Shown here: positions 8,097 to 18,125 of the stretch, piece by piece
How the letters are laid out: each line of letters opens with the position of its first letter
Numbering within the stretch: position 1 is the stretch's first letter
From: Gammaproteobacteria bacterium
Lineage (GTDB): Bacteria; Pseudomonadota; Gammaproteobacteria; Pseudomonadales; JADFDG01
Reading direction: 5' to 3'
NCBI GenBank assembly: GCA_018262975.1
Contig: JADFDG010000002.1
Span: 1-64,000 of the forward strand
DNA length: 64,000 nucleotides
Notes under the pieces: generated by a model
What the model saw: the letters and a program-made list of their open reading frames with translations, nothing else
Databases searched by the model: none
What the model was told of the DNA's origin: nothing
Made by a program: the position numbers and the translations under genes

Positions 8097-8486
8097 TCAG
8101 GGCGTGGGCACCGTCGGCACCACTGCGCGCGCGGTGAGCGGGTTGCAGTTATCGATCACCACCGATCCCTCCAGCAGGCCGCTGCGCGCGTATTCGCGGA
8201 AGTGGCACTTGTTGGTGGCCGGGTCCCAGCTCTCCACCCACAGGTGGTCGTCCTTCCAGGTCGAACCCAGGTGCAACTGCCCTTCCACGCTGCTGATGGT
8301 CATCACGCCGCCATAGCGTTTCACGAACACCTGCTCGAAGTAGAAGTAGTAAGCCAGCGTGCCCACGGTGAGCACCACGAACGCCAGCACGGTGCCGAAC
8401 TTCCACACGCCGAAACGCACGCCGAAGGCCATGAAGAGGCCGATGGCCAGCGCGCACAGCAGGAACCAGTAAACGTAGGTGATCAT
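8097..8486 (-). CDS. Hypothetical membrane protein (129 aa)
   Basis: The start is MITYVYWFLLCAL at 8486; longer frames upstream run into cysQ and lack a site. Two transmembrane helices (about 4-22 and 29-48) precede a roughly 75-residue soluble domain with a beta-strand pattern (GGVMTISSVEGQLHLGS, DDHLWVESWDPATNKCHFREY). No family is recognised. It follows cysQ by 40 bases on the same strand and could be co-transcribed with nudE-cysQ. Confidence 0.65.
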   Translation of the reverse strand: MITYVYWFLLCALAIGLFMAFGVRFGVWKFGTVLAFVVLTVGTLAYYFYFEQVFVKRYGGVMTISSVEGQLHLGSTWKDDHLWVESWDPATNKCHFREYARSGLLEGSVVIDNCNPLTARAVVPTVPTP

Positions 8487-8526
8487 CGCGGTCTCCCGGG
8501 CAGGTATCTGGAAAATGATGGCGGGT

Positions 8527-9393
8527 TCAGGATGCCGTGTCCTCGAAGCCGGCCAGCCACTGCCAGCGCGACACATCATCGCCGATGGCATGGAAGTCCG
8601 GGTTGAGCAGCGACAATTTCGTGTTGCAGCGCAGCGGTGACAGGTCCGGACCGACCAGGTGGCCACCGGCCGCTTCCAGCACCGCCTGCGCCGCCGCGGT
8701 GTCCCATTCGCTGGTGGGGCCCAGGCGCGGATACAGGTCCGCCTTGCCCTCGGCCACCAGGCAGATCTTCAGCGAGCTGCCGCTGCTGGCGAGACTGTAC
8801 GGGCCGAACTCGCGCTCCAGGCGCGCCAGCAGGGCCGGCAGGCGCTCGCCGCCATGGCGCTTGCTGGCCACCACGGTGACCGGCTCGCCGCGCGCCTTCG
8901 CGTCGGCCAGCGTGCGCACGCGGATGGGCGTGCGGCCGGTGGCGTCCTCGCGGAACGCCTGCGGCGTCGCCCCAGCTGCATGCAGACCCGCATAAATGAC
9001 GCCGGTGACGGGCACGTACACCACGCCCAGCACCGGCACGCCCTGTTCGATCAGCGCGATGTTCACGGTGAACTCGCCGCTGCGCGCCACGAACTCCTTG
9101 GTGCCGTCCAGCGGATCGACCAGCCAGTAGCGCCTCCAGTGGCGACGCACTTCCCAGGCGGCGTGCTCGCCGGACTCCTCGGACAGCACCGGGATGCCCG
9201 GCGTGAGCACCGCCAGCGACTCCTCGATCACCCGGTGCGCGGCCAGGTCGGCCTCGGTCAGCGGCGACTCGTCGGCCTTGTCGGTGACCTGGAAGCCCTC
9301 CGGGCGGTTGTACACCACCAGGATGGCCTCGCCGGCCCGCTTCGCGATGCCGATGACCGGTGCCAGCAGGTGTTCCATGGACAACTCACTCAT
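8527..9393 (-). CDS. cysQ: 3'(2'),5'-bisphosphate nucleotidase CysQ
   Basis: The 288-residue enzyme is of the inositol monophosphatase/CysQ fold. It hydrolyses 3'-phosphoadenosine 5'-phosphate left over from sulfate assimilation and sulfotransfer. The metal-site motifs are present: ADESPLTEAD, LSEESGEH, WLVDPLDGTKEF and PTSEWDTAAAQAVLEAAGG. The start overlaps the stop of nudE by ATGA, which argues for translational coupling of two housecleaning hydrolases, an arrangement also found near cysQ in other gammaproteobacteria. Confidence 0.93.
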   Translation of the reverse strand: MSELSMEHLLAPVIGIAKRAGEAILVVYNRPEGFQVTDKADESPLTEADLAAHRVIEESLAVLTPGIPVLSEESGEHAAWEVRRHWRRYWLVDPLDGTKEFVARSGEFTVNIALIEQGVPVLGVVYVPVTGVIYAGLHAAGATPQAFREDATGRTPIRVRTLADAKARGEPVTVVASKRHGGERLPALLARLEREFGPYSLASSGSSLKICLVAEGKADLYPRLGPTSEWDTAAAQAVLEAAGGHLVGPDLSPLRCNTKLSLLNPDFHAIGDDVSRWQWLAGFEDTAS

Positions 9394-9956
9394 ACATCGA
9401 TCCCCCGGGCACGCTGGCGGTCGCGCACCATGTACAGAGCCGCCAGCGAGCGCGCTTCACTGAAATCCTCGCGGGCAATCAGCCCGTCGATGTCGGCCAG
9501 TGGCCAGGGCACCACCTCGATCTCTTCCGGCTCGTCGCCCTCGATCTTCTGCGGGTAGAGGTCCTCGGCCAGCACCACCACGATGCGGTGGCCCATGTAG
9601 CCGGGCGACAGGGTCAGCTCGGTGAGGGGCTCCAGGGTACGCGCGCCGTAACCGCACTCCTCCATCAGCTCGCGGTTGGCGGTCTCGATCACCCCCTCCC
9701 CCTGGCTGCGCGCCCCCTTGGGCAGGCCCAGCTCGTAGCGTTCCACCCCGGCGCCGTACTCACGGATCAGCAGCACCGTTTTCGGGTCGATGAGCGGGAC
9801 CACCAGCACCGCCGGGATGGGCGGGGTCAGCAGGCGCTCGTAGGTGCGCTCCACGCCGTTGGAAAAACGCAGTTCCAGTTGCTCCACGGCGAACAGGCGG
9901 CTGCGCGCCACGATGCGCCGCTCGAGGATTTCCGGGTGGATTTTTACAGGGCTCAT
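9390..9956 (-). CDS. nudE: ADP compounds hydrolase NudE (Nudix)
   Basis: The product (188 residues from ATG 9956; an ATG at 9968 is also possible) shows the Nudix box GARSQGEGV...RELMEECGYGA. It also has stretches typical of NudE such as VARSRLFAVEQLELRFSNGVER and LIREYGAGVERYELGLPKG. NudE hydrolyses ADP-ribose, NADH and Ap3A, giving AMP. It is divergent from yrfG, and nudE next to yrfG-hslR-hslO-pckA matches the E. coli order apart from a missing yrfF/igaA. About 50 nt separate it from yrfG, so their promoters must overlap. Confidence 0.92.
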   Translation of the reverse strand: MSPVKIHPEILERRIVARSRLFAVEQLELRFSNGVERTYERLLTPPIPAVLVVPLIDPKTVLLIREYGAGVERYELGLPKGARSQGEGVIETANRELMEECGYGARTLEPLTELTLSPGYMGHRIVVVLAEDLYPQKIEGDEPEEIEVVPWPLADIDGLIAREDFSEARSLAALYMVRDRQRARGIDV

Positions 9957-10007
9957 TTTCGGGCACATACTGGTGGGTATCCGTACTCAGCCCGCAGACT
10001 CCCCGAT

Positions 10008-10685
10008 ATGACCCCGATGGTCAACTGGAACGAGATCCACACCGTGCTGCTCGACATGGACGGCACCCTGCTGGACCTCTATTTCGACAACTATTTCTGG
10101 CAGCACTACGTCACCGAGCACTACGCGCGGCGCAACAACACGTCGTTCGCCGAGGCCGAGGTTTTCCTCAAGGCCCGCTTCGCCCGCGAACAGGGCACGC
10201 TCAACTGGTATTGCGTGGACTACTGGACGGACGAGCTGGGGCTGGACATCGCCGCCATGAAGTACGAGATCCGCCACCTGATCCGCCCGCGCGAGACCAC
10301 CATTGCCTTCCTCGATACCCTCAAGCGCCACCACGCGCAGGTGCTGCTGGTGACCAACGCGCACCGGCGCAGCCTCGAGCTGAAAATGGAAGAAACGGGA
10401 CTGGGCGAATACTTCGACGCACTGGTCAGTTCGCACGACCTGCACAAGCCGAAGGAAGACCCGTCGTTCTGGGGCGAGCTGGCGAAGAGCCATCCGTTCG
10501 ATCCGGCGCGCACGCTGCTGATCGACGACAGCCTGCCGGTGCTGCACTCGGCGCAGCGCCACGGCATCCGCTGGTTGCTGTCCATCGCCAAGCCCGATTC
10601 GCGGGGCATGCCGCGCGACACCGCGCCGTTCGCCGCGCTGCACACCTTCGACGACATCATGCCGATCCCGGCATGCACGGCCTGA
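10008..10685 (+). CDS. yrfG: GMP/IMP nucleotidase YrfG (HAD superfamily)
   Basis: The 225-residue haloacid-dehalogenase-type phosphatase has motif I LLDMDGTLLDL (nucleophile and acid Asp), LVTNAH as motif II, a lysine in KPKEDPSFW and motif IV LLIDDSLPVL. The insert FDNYFWQHYV and LNWYCVDYW are characteristic of YrfG, which dephosphorylates GMP and IMP. A second ATG nine bases downstream is an alternative start. hslR begins four bases after its stop, so the two are one transcript. Confidence 0.92.
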   Translation: MTPMVNWNEIHTVLLDMDGTLLDLYFDNYFWQHYVTEHYARRNNTSFAEAEVFLKARFAREQGTLNWYCVDYWTDELGLDIAAMKYEIRHLIRPRETTIAFLDTLKRHHAQVLLVTNAHRRSLELKMEETGLGEYFDALVSSHDLHKPKEDPSFWGELAKSHPFDPARTLLIDDSLPVLHSAQRHGIRWLLSIAKPDSRGMPRDTAPFAALHTFDDIMPIPACTA

Positions 10686-10689
10686 CGCC

Positions 10690-11091
10690 ATGATGCACGA
10701 CGACACCCGCACGCGCACCCGCCTGGACAAGTGGCTGTGGGCGGCACGATTCTTCAAGACACGGCCGCTGGCGCAGGAAGCCGTCGATGGCGGCAAGGTG
10801 GAGTACGAGGGCCAGCGCACCAAGAGTTCGCGCGACGTGCAGATGGGCGCGCGCATCCGCGTCACCACCGGTTTCGACGTGCGCGAGGTGATCGTCACCG
10901 GCCTGTCGGAAAAGCGCGGCAACGCCACCCAGGCGGCCACGCTGTACGCGGAAACGCCGGAGAGCATCGTCGCCCGCGAGGAAGCGGCGGCGAAACGGCG
11001 CGCGGCGGCACTGTCGGCGCCGGTGTCAGACCACCGGCCGGACAAGAAAGAGCGCCGGCAACTACAGAAACTGCGCGACACGGACTACTGA
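10690..11091 (+). CDS. hslR: Heat shock protein 15, ribosome-associated S4 protein
   Basis: The 133-residue protein has an N-terminal S4 RNA-binding domain (RLDKWLWAARFFKTRPLAQEAV...GARIRV) and a basic, Arg/Lys-rich C-terminal tail. Hsp15 recognises 50S subunits carrying a nascent chain after translation has aborted and helps recycle them. Position after yrfG and before hslO is as in E. coli. Here a barrel-like gene is inserted between hslR and hslO. Confidence 0.93.
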   Translation: MMHDDTRTRTRLDKWLWAARFFKTRPLAQEAVDGGKVEYEGQRTKSSRDVQMGARIRVTTGFDVREVIVTGLSEKRGNATQAATLYAETPESIVAREEAAAKRRAAALSAPVSDHRPDKKERRQLQKLRDTDY

Positions 11092-11092
11092 C

Positions 11093-11878
11093 ATGCGCAC
11101 ATATGCCACCGGGGCCCTCGCCCTCATGCTCGCCACGCCCGCCGCGTTCGCCGCGCTGGAGGGCCATATCGACCTCTTCGGCACGAACATGGCCGGCGCC
11201 TCCGCCTCGCTGCAGTTCGAGGAACGCTCGCTGCTCGGCGGCAGCACCTACGCCAGCGCGGACATCGACGCCAACGCCGGGCCGGAAATCGGCGTGCGCG
11301 CGCTGCTCGCCGACGATGTCCAGCCGTGGCTGATCGGCACCGAACTGGGGGGCTTCAAGACGCGCGATCCACACCTGGACGTCAACGCCGTGCAGATCGC
11401 GCTGGTGGGTGGCATTCGCACGCCGCGACCACTGCTGGCGCGGCACGGGCACGGCTTGCGCCCCTACCTGCTGGTGGGGATTTCCTCGGTGGTGTTCGAA
11501 GGCACTGCATCGGCCGGCGGCATCAGCGTGCCGGTCAATACCAGTTCGGGCTTCCTGTCCAGCGGCGCCGCCGACACCGTGCCGGTGTTCGCCGCCGGGT
11601 TCGAGTGGCGCCTGTCGCCGCGCACCGGGATCGTTGCCGAGTACCGCTGGCGGGAATACGACATCGAAGGCATGTCCACCAACAGCTGGGTGTTCCCGAC
11701 CAGCAACTCGTTCGTCGACGGCACGCTCGACGCCGGCGGCCTGATGGTCGGCATCAGCTGGTGGCCGCGTCCGCCGGACACATCCCGCTTCGGCCAGGCG
11801 TCCCCCGCAGCCGCGGAGGCCGCTACAATGCCGCCCCCCGAGTCGTCAGCGACCGAACCACCGGCGATCTCACCGTGA
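11093..11878 (+). CDS. Outer-membrane beta-barrel-like protein inserted in the hsl operon
   Basis: It begins one base after hslR with a clear signal peptide (MRTYATGALALMLATPAAFA). The 261-residue product has alternating polar/hydrophobic strands ending in aromatics (GLMVGISWWP, GIVAEYRWREYDIEG), as in small outer-membrane barrels of the OmpW/opacity type. The last ~30 residues are Pro/Ala/Glu-rich and unlikely to be part of the barrel. Its TGA overlaps the GTG start of hslO. The E. coli locus has no gene here, so this is a lineage-specific insertion into a stress operon. Function unknown. Confidence 0.65.
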   Translation: MRTYATGALALMLATPAAFAALEGHIDLFGTNMAGASASLQFEERSLLGGSTYASADIDANAGPEIGVRALLADDVQPWLIGTELGGFKTRDPHLDVNAVQIALVGGIRTPRPLLARHGHGLRPYLLVGISSVVFEGTASAGGISVPVNTSSGFLSSGAADTVPVFAAGFEWRLSPRTGIVAEYRWREYDIEGMSTNSWVFPTSNSFVDGTLDAGGLMVGISWWPRPPDTSRFGQASPAAAEAATMPPPESSATEPPAISP

Positions 11879-12735
11879 GCACCGATACCCCCGCCTCGTC
11901 CGACTTCCGCTCGAAGTTCCTCTTCGAGGACCTGGCCATCCGCGGCGAGATCGTCCGCCTCGAGGCCACCGTGGCCGAGGTGCTCGGCAAGCACGACTAC
12001 CCCACGCAGCTGCAGGCGCTGCTGGGCGAGGCGCTGGTGGCCGCCGCACTGCTGACCGGCACCCTCAAGTTCGAGGGACTGCTGATCCTGCAGGCCAAGG
12101 GCGAAGGCCCGCTGAACCTGCTGATGGCCGAGTGCTCCAACGGCGGCCAGCTGCGTGCCATTGCCCGCTGGGACGGCACACTGCCGGACGAGCCCCTGGC
12201 GAACCTGCTGGGCGGCGGCATGAGCCACCTGGCCATCACCATCGACCCGGCCAATGGCCAGCGCTACCAGGGCATCGTGCCGCTGGACGGCCTGTCGCTG
12301 GCCGAGTGCATCGAGCATTACTTCGCACAGTCCGAGCAGCTGGGCACCCGCCTGTGGCTGGTCACCGGCGGCGGCCGGGCGGCCGGCATCCTGCTGCAGG
12401 AACTGCCGGAGGCCGGCGGCGCCCGTCGCGACGCCGACGCCTGGAACCGGGTGTGCCGGCTGACCGACACCCTGACCGCCCAGGAGTTGCTGGGCCTGCC
12501 GACCGAAACCGTGCTCAATCGCCTCTACCACCAGGAAGATGTCCGCCTGTTCGACGCAGAACCCCTCGCGTTCGCCTGCAGCTGCAGCGATGCGCGCACC
12601 CGCAACGCACTGCGCTCGCTGGGCGCCACCGAACTGCGCTCGATCCTCGACGAGCAAGGGCAGATCGACATCACCTGCGAGTTCTGCAACCAGCGCCGCA
12701 CCTACACCCCCGCCGACCTCCCCGATTTGCTGTAG
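11875..12735 (+). CDS. hslO: Hsp33 redox-activated chaperone HslO
   Basis: The 286-residue product (E. coli 292) starts at a GTG that overlaps the previous stop. The N-terminal substrate-binding region is followed by the C-terminal zinc switch, with cysteines in FACSCSD and TCEFCNQRR. Hsp33 is inactive when the four cysteines hold zinc. Oxidation to disulfides together with unfolding turns it into a holdase for aggregating proteins. The TAG stop lies inside the GTAG head of a REP doublet. Confidence 0.95.
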   Translation: MSTDTPASSDFRSKFLFEDLAIRGEIVRLEATVAEVLGKHDYPTQLQALLGEALVAAALLTGTLKFEGLLILQAKGEGPLNLLMAECSNGGQLRAIARWDGTLPDEPLANLLGGGMSHLAITIDPANGQRYQGIVPLDGLSLAECIEHYFAQSEQLGTRLWLVTGGGRAAGILLQELPEAGGARRDADAWNRVCRLTDTLTAQELLGLPTETVLNRLYHQEDVRLFDAEPLAFACSCSDARTRNALRSLGATELRSILDEQGQIDITCEFCNQRRTYTPADLPDLL

Positions 12736-12799
12736 CGAGGGGGCCATGCCCCCGATGCTCTTAACCCCCTGTTTTTCGGGGCATGCCCCCCTCGCTACA
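12731..12799. repeat. GTAG REP doublet (inverted pair), slightly decayed
   Basis: Left unit TGTAGCGAGGGGGCCATGC, right unit reverse-complemented with one G lost and one C gained in its core. The GTAG supplies the hslO stop codon. It separates hslO from pckA. Confidence 0.85.
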
Positions 12800-12906
12800 G
12801 CAAGGCAGACCGGGCAGTCATGCCTCCTTCCGATGCCGCCCTTCGCGGGCGACCCCGGTTTCGGTAATAATTGCCGGCTCCCGCGACAACGCCCCCGCCG
12901 AGACCC

Positions 12907-14451
<1,545 letters not shown>

Positions 14452-14466
14452 CACGCCACACCGTCA

Positions 14467-14500
14467 TGCAGAGAGGGGGCCATTTGGCCCCCTCTCTGCA
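14467..14500. repeat. Compact GTAG-family palindrome (collapsed REP doublet)
   Basis: The arms TGCAGAGAGGGGGCCA and TGGCCCCCTCTCTGCA are perfect inverted copies separated by two T residues. This looks like a doublet whose spacer and inner hairpin halves were lost, with the head changed from GTAG to GCAG. It lies 15 bases after pckA and could also act as a 3' mRNA-stabilising hairpin. Confidence 0.7.
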
Positions 14501-14508
14501 TCCGGCGC

Positions 14509-14805
14509 TCAGCCGCCGTAGACGCGTGCGCCGATCACCAGCATCGACCACAGCACCAGGCTGTAGCCGCCGGAATAAACTCGCGCCAGCTCGTAGTTTT
14601 CCGCGTCATCCGGGCGGACGGTGATGGGAAACGACACCGTACGGCCAAACACCGCATTGCAGAAGTTGTTGGCAAAGTAGACCGTGATGGCCAGCAGGGC
14701 CAGGTGTGCCGGCTGCGACCAGTCCTGGCCGAGCGCCGTGCAGGCAAACGACAATGACCATGCTGCCAGACGGGTGATCGCTTCGTGAAAGCGTGATGTA
14801 TCCAT
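14509..14805 (-). CDS. Hypothetical small membrane protein (98 aa)
   Basis: Starting at MDTSRFHEAITRLAAW, the product has three hydrophobic stretches (about 12-24, 35-50, 79-93) around a soluble loop containing VRPDDAENYELARVY. No family is recognised. It is divergent from the 14875 gene and convergent with pckA. Confidence 0.55.
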   Translation of the reverse strand: MDTSRFHEAITRLAAWSLSFACTALGQDWSQPAHLALLAITVYFANNFCNAVFGRTVSFPITVRPDDAENYELARVYSGGYSLVLWSMLVIGARVYGG

Positions 14806-14874
14806 GGGCACGCGGCTGATCCCCCGGGCAATGATGGCAGTGTACGCCCCCGACAGGTGAACGAACGGCACCAC

Positions 14875-15258
14875 ATGGCCACGACGCTCAGCGAAATCCG
14901 CCACGCCCGCCAGGTGCCCGGTGAGCCACGCCGCCGCTGGTTCAGTTCCGACACCCTGGACCTCATCGTCTGGCTGGACGCCCACGACACACCCATCGGC
15001 TTCCAGCTCTGCTACGACAAGCTTGATCGCGAACGCGCTCTCACCTGGCGTGCAGCCGGCCATACGTTGACCCACATGGCGGTGGACGATGGCGAATCCT
15101 CGGGGCTCGCGCACAAGGCCACACCCATCCTGGTACCCGACGGGGCGCTCGATGCGCCTCGCCTGCTCGAACTGTTCAGCGCCGCCGGCATCGACCTGCC
15201 GCCGGCCATACGCGCCTGCGGGCTCGAACAGTTGCGTGCCGCCAGCGACAACCGCTGA
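14875..15258 (+). CDS. Hypothetical protein (127 aa)
   Basis: The start MATTLSEIRHARQ is preferred; a GTG at 14857 is in frame, but neither has a strong ribosome site. The protein is soluble and compact, with WFSSDTLDLIVWLDAHDTPIGFQLCYDK and HTLTHMAVDDGE as its most distinctive segments. No family is named here. It precedes the UvrD-like helicase by 74 nt on the same strand and may be co-transcribed. Confidence 0.6.
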   Translation: MATTLSEIRHARQVPGEPRRRWFSSDTLDLIVWLDAHDTPIGFQLCYDKLDRERALTWRAAGHTLTHMAVDDGESSGLAHKATPILVPDGALDAPRLLELFSAAGIDLPPAIRACGLEQLRAASDNR

Positions 15259-15332
15259 CGGACCGGACGGTTCCGGCGACGGCCGCTGCCCGCCAGCCTG
15301 CTAACATCGGCGCCACACGCCAGAGACCCGCC

Positions 15333-17285
15333 ATGTCCACGCTGAACGCCGAGCAAACCCGTGCCGTCGAGTACGCCGGCCCCGCCCGCCACCTGCTGGT
15401 GCTTGCCGGTGCCGGCACCGGCAAGACCACCACCATCGTGCAGCGCGTGGCGCACCTGGTGCGCGGCGGCACGAAACCGGAACGCATCCTGCTGCTGACC
15501 TTTTCGCGGCGCGCGGCCAAGGAAATGCGCGGGCGCCTCGCCGCAGCGCTCGGCCCGGTCACCGACCGCCTGACCATCGGCACCTTCCACTCGTTCTGCT
15601 GGGAAGTGATCTCGCGCATCCCGAAGACCTTCGGCGTGCAGGCCGCCACCGTGATCGACCGCGACGACGCGACCAGCCTGGTGACGCTGGCGCGCAGCGA
15701 GCGCGTGGAGCGCAGCGAGAAGGACTTCCCCAAGGCCGCGCAGATCGGCGACTGGATGAGCTACGCGCGCAACTGCATGCTGCCGCTGGCCGACTACCTC
15801 GCCGAGTTCACCGAGGTGCCGGACGAATGGGCCGCGCGCGTGGTGGCCATCGCCGACGCCTACACGGCGAAGAAGCGCGAACGCCACTACATCGACTACG
15901 ACGACATGCTGGAACTGCTGGTGCGCGGCCTGGAGAAGAGCGAGGCCCTGCGCACGCAGATGAAAGCGCTGTACGGGCACATCCTGGTCGACGAGATGCA
16001 GGACACCAACCCGGTGCAATGGCGCTTGCTCGATCTGCTGCGTGACCCGGCGCAGCTGTACTGCGTGGGCGATGACGCGCAGTCCATCTATGCCTTCCGC
16101 GGCGCCGACTTCCGCAACGTGCATGCCTTCCGCGAGCGCGTGGCGGACGCCGAGGTGCTCAAGCTCACCGAGAACTACCGCTCCACCCAGGAGATCCTCG
16201 ACGTCTCCAACTGGCTGCTGGCGCGCTCGCCGCTGCAGTACGACAAGGAACTGCGTGCCGCGCGCGGGCGCGGCAGCAAGCCGCGCCTGCTCGATTTCGC
16301 CAGCAAGTTCGACGAGGCCGCATGGCTGGCCAACGACCTGCGCGTGCGCCACGAAGCCGGTGCCAACTGGCACGACCACATGATCCTGGTGCGCACCGCC
16401 TGGAGCGCGAAGTCCATCGAGGCGGCGCTGGTCGAGGCGGACATTCCCTACACCTTCATCGGCGGCACCAGCTTCCTGCAGGCCGCGCACGTGAAGGACG
16501 TGCTGAGCCTGCTGCGTGCCTCGCTCAACCGCCTGGACGAGCTGGCGTGGGTCCGCTACCTGACGCTGTGGCCGAAGGTGGGCGACGTGAAGGCCGGCAA
16601 GGTGGTGCGCGCACTCGCCGACGCACCGGACGCGTCCGTGTTCGACGTGCTGATGAAGGAACTCAGGGGCCGCGACGAGATCGCCGAGGCCGTGCACCTG
16701 GCCACCGCCTACGCCGCCACGCCGTCGGCCGCCATCGGCGCCGTGTGCCAGAACCTCGACAGCCTGCTGTCCACGCGCTACGACCGCTGGGAAGCGCGCA
16801 AGTCCGACCTGAAGCTGCTGGCGCAACTGGGCGAGAAGTATTCGTCGCTGCGCGAGTTCGTTGAAACCTTCACGCTCGACCCGATCAGCAACTCGGAAGC
16901 GGCGAAGTCCAGCGAGGAAGACACCGTCACGCTGATCACCGTGCACAGCGCCAAGGGCACCGAGGCGCCGGTGTGCTACGTGGCGCAGGCGCAGGCCGGC
17001 CTGTACCCGCACACCCGCTCGCTGGGCGACCTCGACCGCGAGGAAGAGGAGCGCCGCATCCTCTACGTGGCGCTGACGCGTGCGCAGCACGAACTCATCC
17101 TCACCCGCGCCGGCGACGAGTCGGTGAACATCTTCCAGTTCGGCTCCACCGCGCGCGCGGTCGGCGAGGGCTACTTCCTCGAGGAACTGCCGGGGGAAAT
17201 CGTCGACGTGACCCACATGGGCTTCGGCGGCACGAAGTCCGCGCTCGACGCCCTCAAGGATCTGGACGACGAGATCGGCTGGTAA
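15333..17285 (+). CDS. UvrD/Rep-family ATP-dependent DNA helicase
   Basis: This 650-residue SF1A helicase has Q-motif LNAEQTRAVEY, Walker A AGAGTGKTT, motif Ia LLLTFSRRAAKEM, Walker B LVDEMQDTN, motif III VGDDAQSIYAFRGAD, motif IV TENYRST, motif V VHSAKGTEA and motif VI ILYVALTRAQHE. It is distinct from the rep gene at 44728 and diverges most in the middle (2B) domain. Members unwind duplex DNA 3'-5' and clear proteins or recombination intermediates. It lies upstream of the recCBD block, with one unknown gene and a regulator between. Confidence 0.88.
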   Translation: MSTLNAEQTRAVEYAGPARHLLVLAGAGTGKTTTIVQRVAHLVRGGTKPERILLLTFSRRAAKEMRGRLAAALGPVTDRLTIGTFHSFCWEVISRIPKTFGVQAATVIDRDDATSLVTLARSERVERSEKDFPKAAQIGDWMSYARNCMLPLADYLAEFTEVPDEWAARVVAIADAYTAKKRERHYIDYDDMLELLVRGLEKSEALRTQMKALYGHILVDEMQDTNPVQWRLLDLLRDPAQLYCVGDDAQSIYAFRGADFRNVHAFRERVADAEVLKLTENYRSTQEILDVSNWLLARSPLQYDKELRAARGRGSKPRLLDFASKFDEAAWLANDLRVRHEAGANWHDHMILVRTAWSAKSIEAALVEADIPYTFIGGTSFLQAAHVKDVLSLLRASLNRLDELAWVRYLTLWPKVGDVKAGKVVRALADAPDASVFDVLMKELRGRDEIAEAVHLATAYAATPSAAIGAVCQNLDSLLSTRYDRWEARKSDLKLLAQLGEKYSSLREFVETFTLDPISNSEAAKSSEEDTVTLITVHSAKGTEAPVCYVAQAQAGLYPHTRSLGDLDREEEERRILYVALTRAQHELILTRAGDESVNIFQFGSTARAVGEGYFLEELPGEIVDVTHMGFGGTKSALDALKDLDDEIGW

Positions 17286-17294
17286 CGCGCCCCC

Positions 17295-17321
17295 TGTAGC
17301 GAGCGGGCCGCGCCCGCGACA
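17295..17321 (+). repeat. GTAG REP variant with a different core
   Basis: TGTAGCGAGCGGGCCGC... has the same head but a GCGGGC-CGC-GCCCGC hairpin instead of GGGGGC-CAT-GCCCCC. It ends with GCGACA rather than the usual tail. Stem changes are compensated, so the hairpin is kept. Confidence 0.6.
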
Positions 17322-17375
17322 GCCCTTGTCGGATCGACCCCGCATCCTCTGTCTCACACACGGAGGACACGCCCG

Positions 17376-18035
17376 ATGAAGACCCCGCTGCTCAACCTCG
17401 TCAAACGCCTCGCTACCGCCACCCCGGCGTCCTGGTTTCCTGCCTGCCTGTCGGAGGCGACCGGCTATGCCCTGCAGAGGGTCGAACTGGCCCCGGCGCT
17501 GGCCAACGGCATGGCCCCGCGCGAGGAGCGCCTGCGCGCCCGCCAGATCGCCAGTTGCGGCGCACTGTTCGCCGCGCCGGGCTATCCGCCGCTGGGCGGC
17601 CTGATCGTGCTGCCGGCCTCGGACGGATTGTCGCCGGTAACCGCAGCCGACAACCTGCGTGAGCAACTGGCCGCCCGCGGCCGTCGCCTGCTCGACGAGG
17701 CACTCGCTGACCCGCGGCTGGTCGCGCATATCGATCTTGGCGCCGCGCCGACCAGCATTGCAGGTCTGGCCGGACTGGCTTTCCTGCGTGATCGCTACGC
17801 GCTGTCGGTTGGTCATTTCCTGCGCAACCACGGTACGCCGGACAGCGGCGACCCACGCTTCGATGCCACCAGCGTGTGCATCCAGGTGGCCGGTCTGCCA
17901 GCCAACCTGGTGCTGTGGCTCGCGGCCACCGTCGCCGGCCAGGTCGATGCCGGGCAGGCACTGGTGATCAGCGAGGACGAGGAGAGCGCATACCTCGTCG
18001 AGCGCCAGCGGCCGCTGTACGCGCAGATCCACTGA
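17376..18035 (+). CDS. Hypothetical protein (219 aa)
   Basis: A good ribosome binding site (ACGGAGGACACGCCCG) precedes MKTPLLNLVKRLA. The protein is soluble, without signal peptide or membrane helices, and Ala/Leu-rich. It has a segment GYPPLGGLIVLPASDGLSPVTAADNLREQL and an acidic stretch ISEDEESAYLVERQ near the end. No domain is recognised. It lies between the UvrD-like helicase and the WYL regulator, so it may belong to the DNA-repair transcript. Confidence 0.7.
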   Translation: MKTPLLNLVKRLATATPASWFPACLSEATGYALQRVELAPALANGMAPREERLRARQIASCGALFAAPGYPPLGGLIVLPASDGLSPVTAADNLREQLAARGRRLLDEALADPRLVAHIDLGAAPTSIAGLAGLAFLRDRYALSVGHFLRNHGTPDSGDPRFDATSVCIQVAGLPANLVLWLAATVAGQVDAGQALVISEDEESAYLVERQRPLYAQIH

Positions 18036-18125
18036 TCACGCCGTGTCCATGGTGGGCAAGCGCGCGCCGGTGCATTACTTTTGGGCATCCCCGATGCCTA
18101 CGTACCGAGTGACCGCGAAACCGCC

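Noticed and set aside
15012-18032. 1,006-codon open frame on the minus strand opposite the UvrD-like helicase
   Set aside because: Low-complexity Arg/Gln/Val/Gly-rich translation with no recognisable fold; it is a shadow of the plus-strand helicase and its neighbour.
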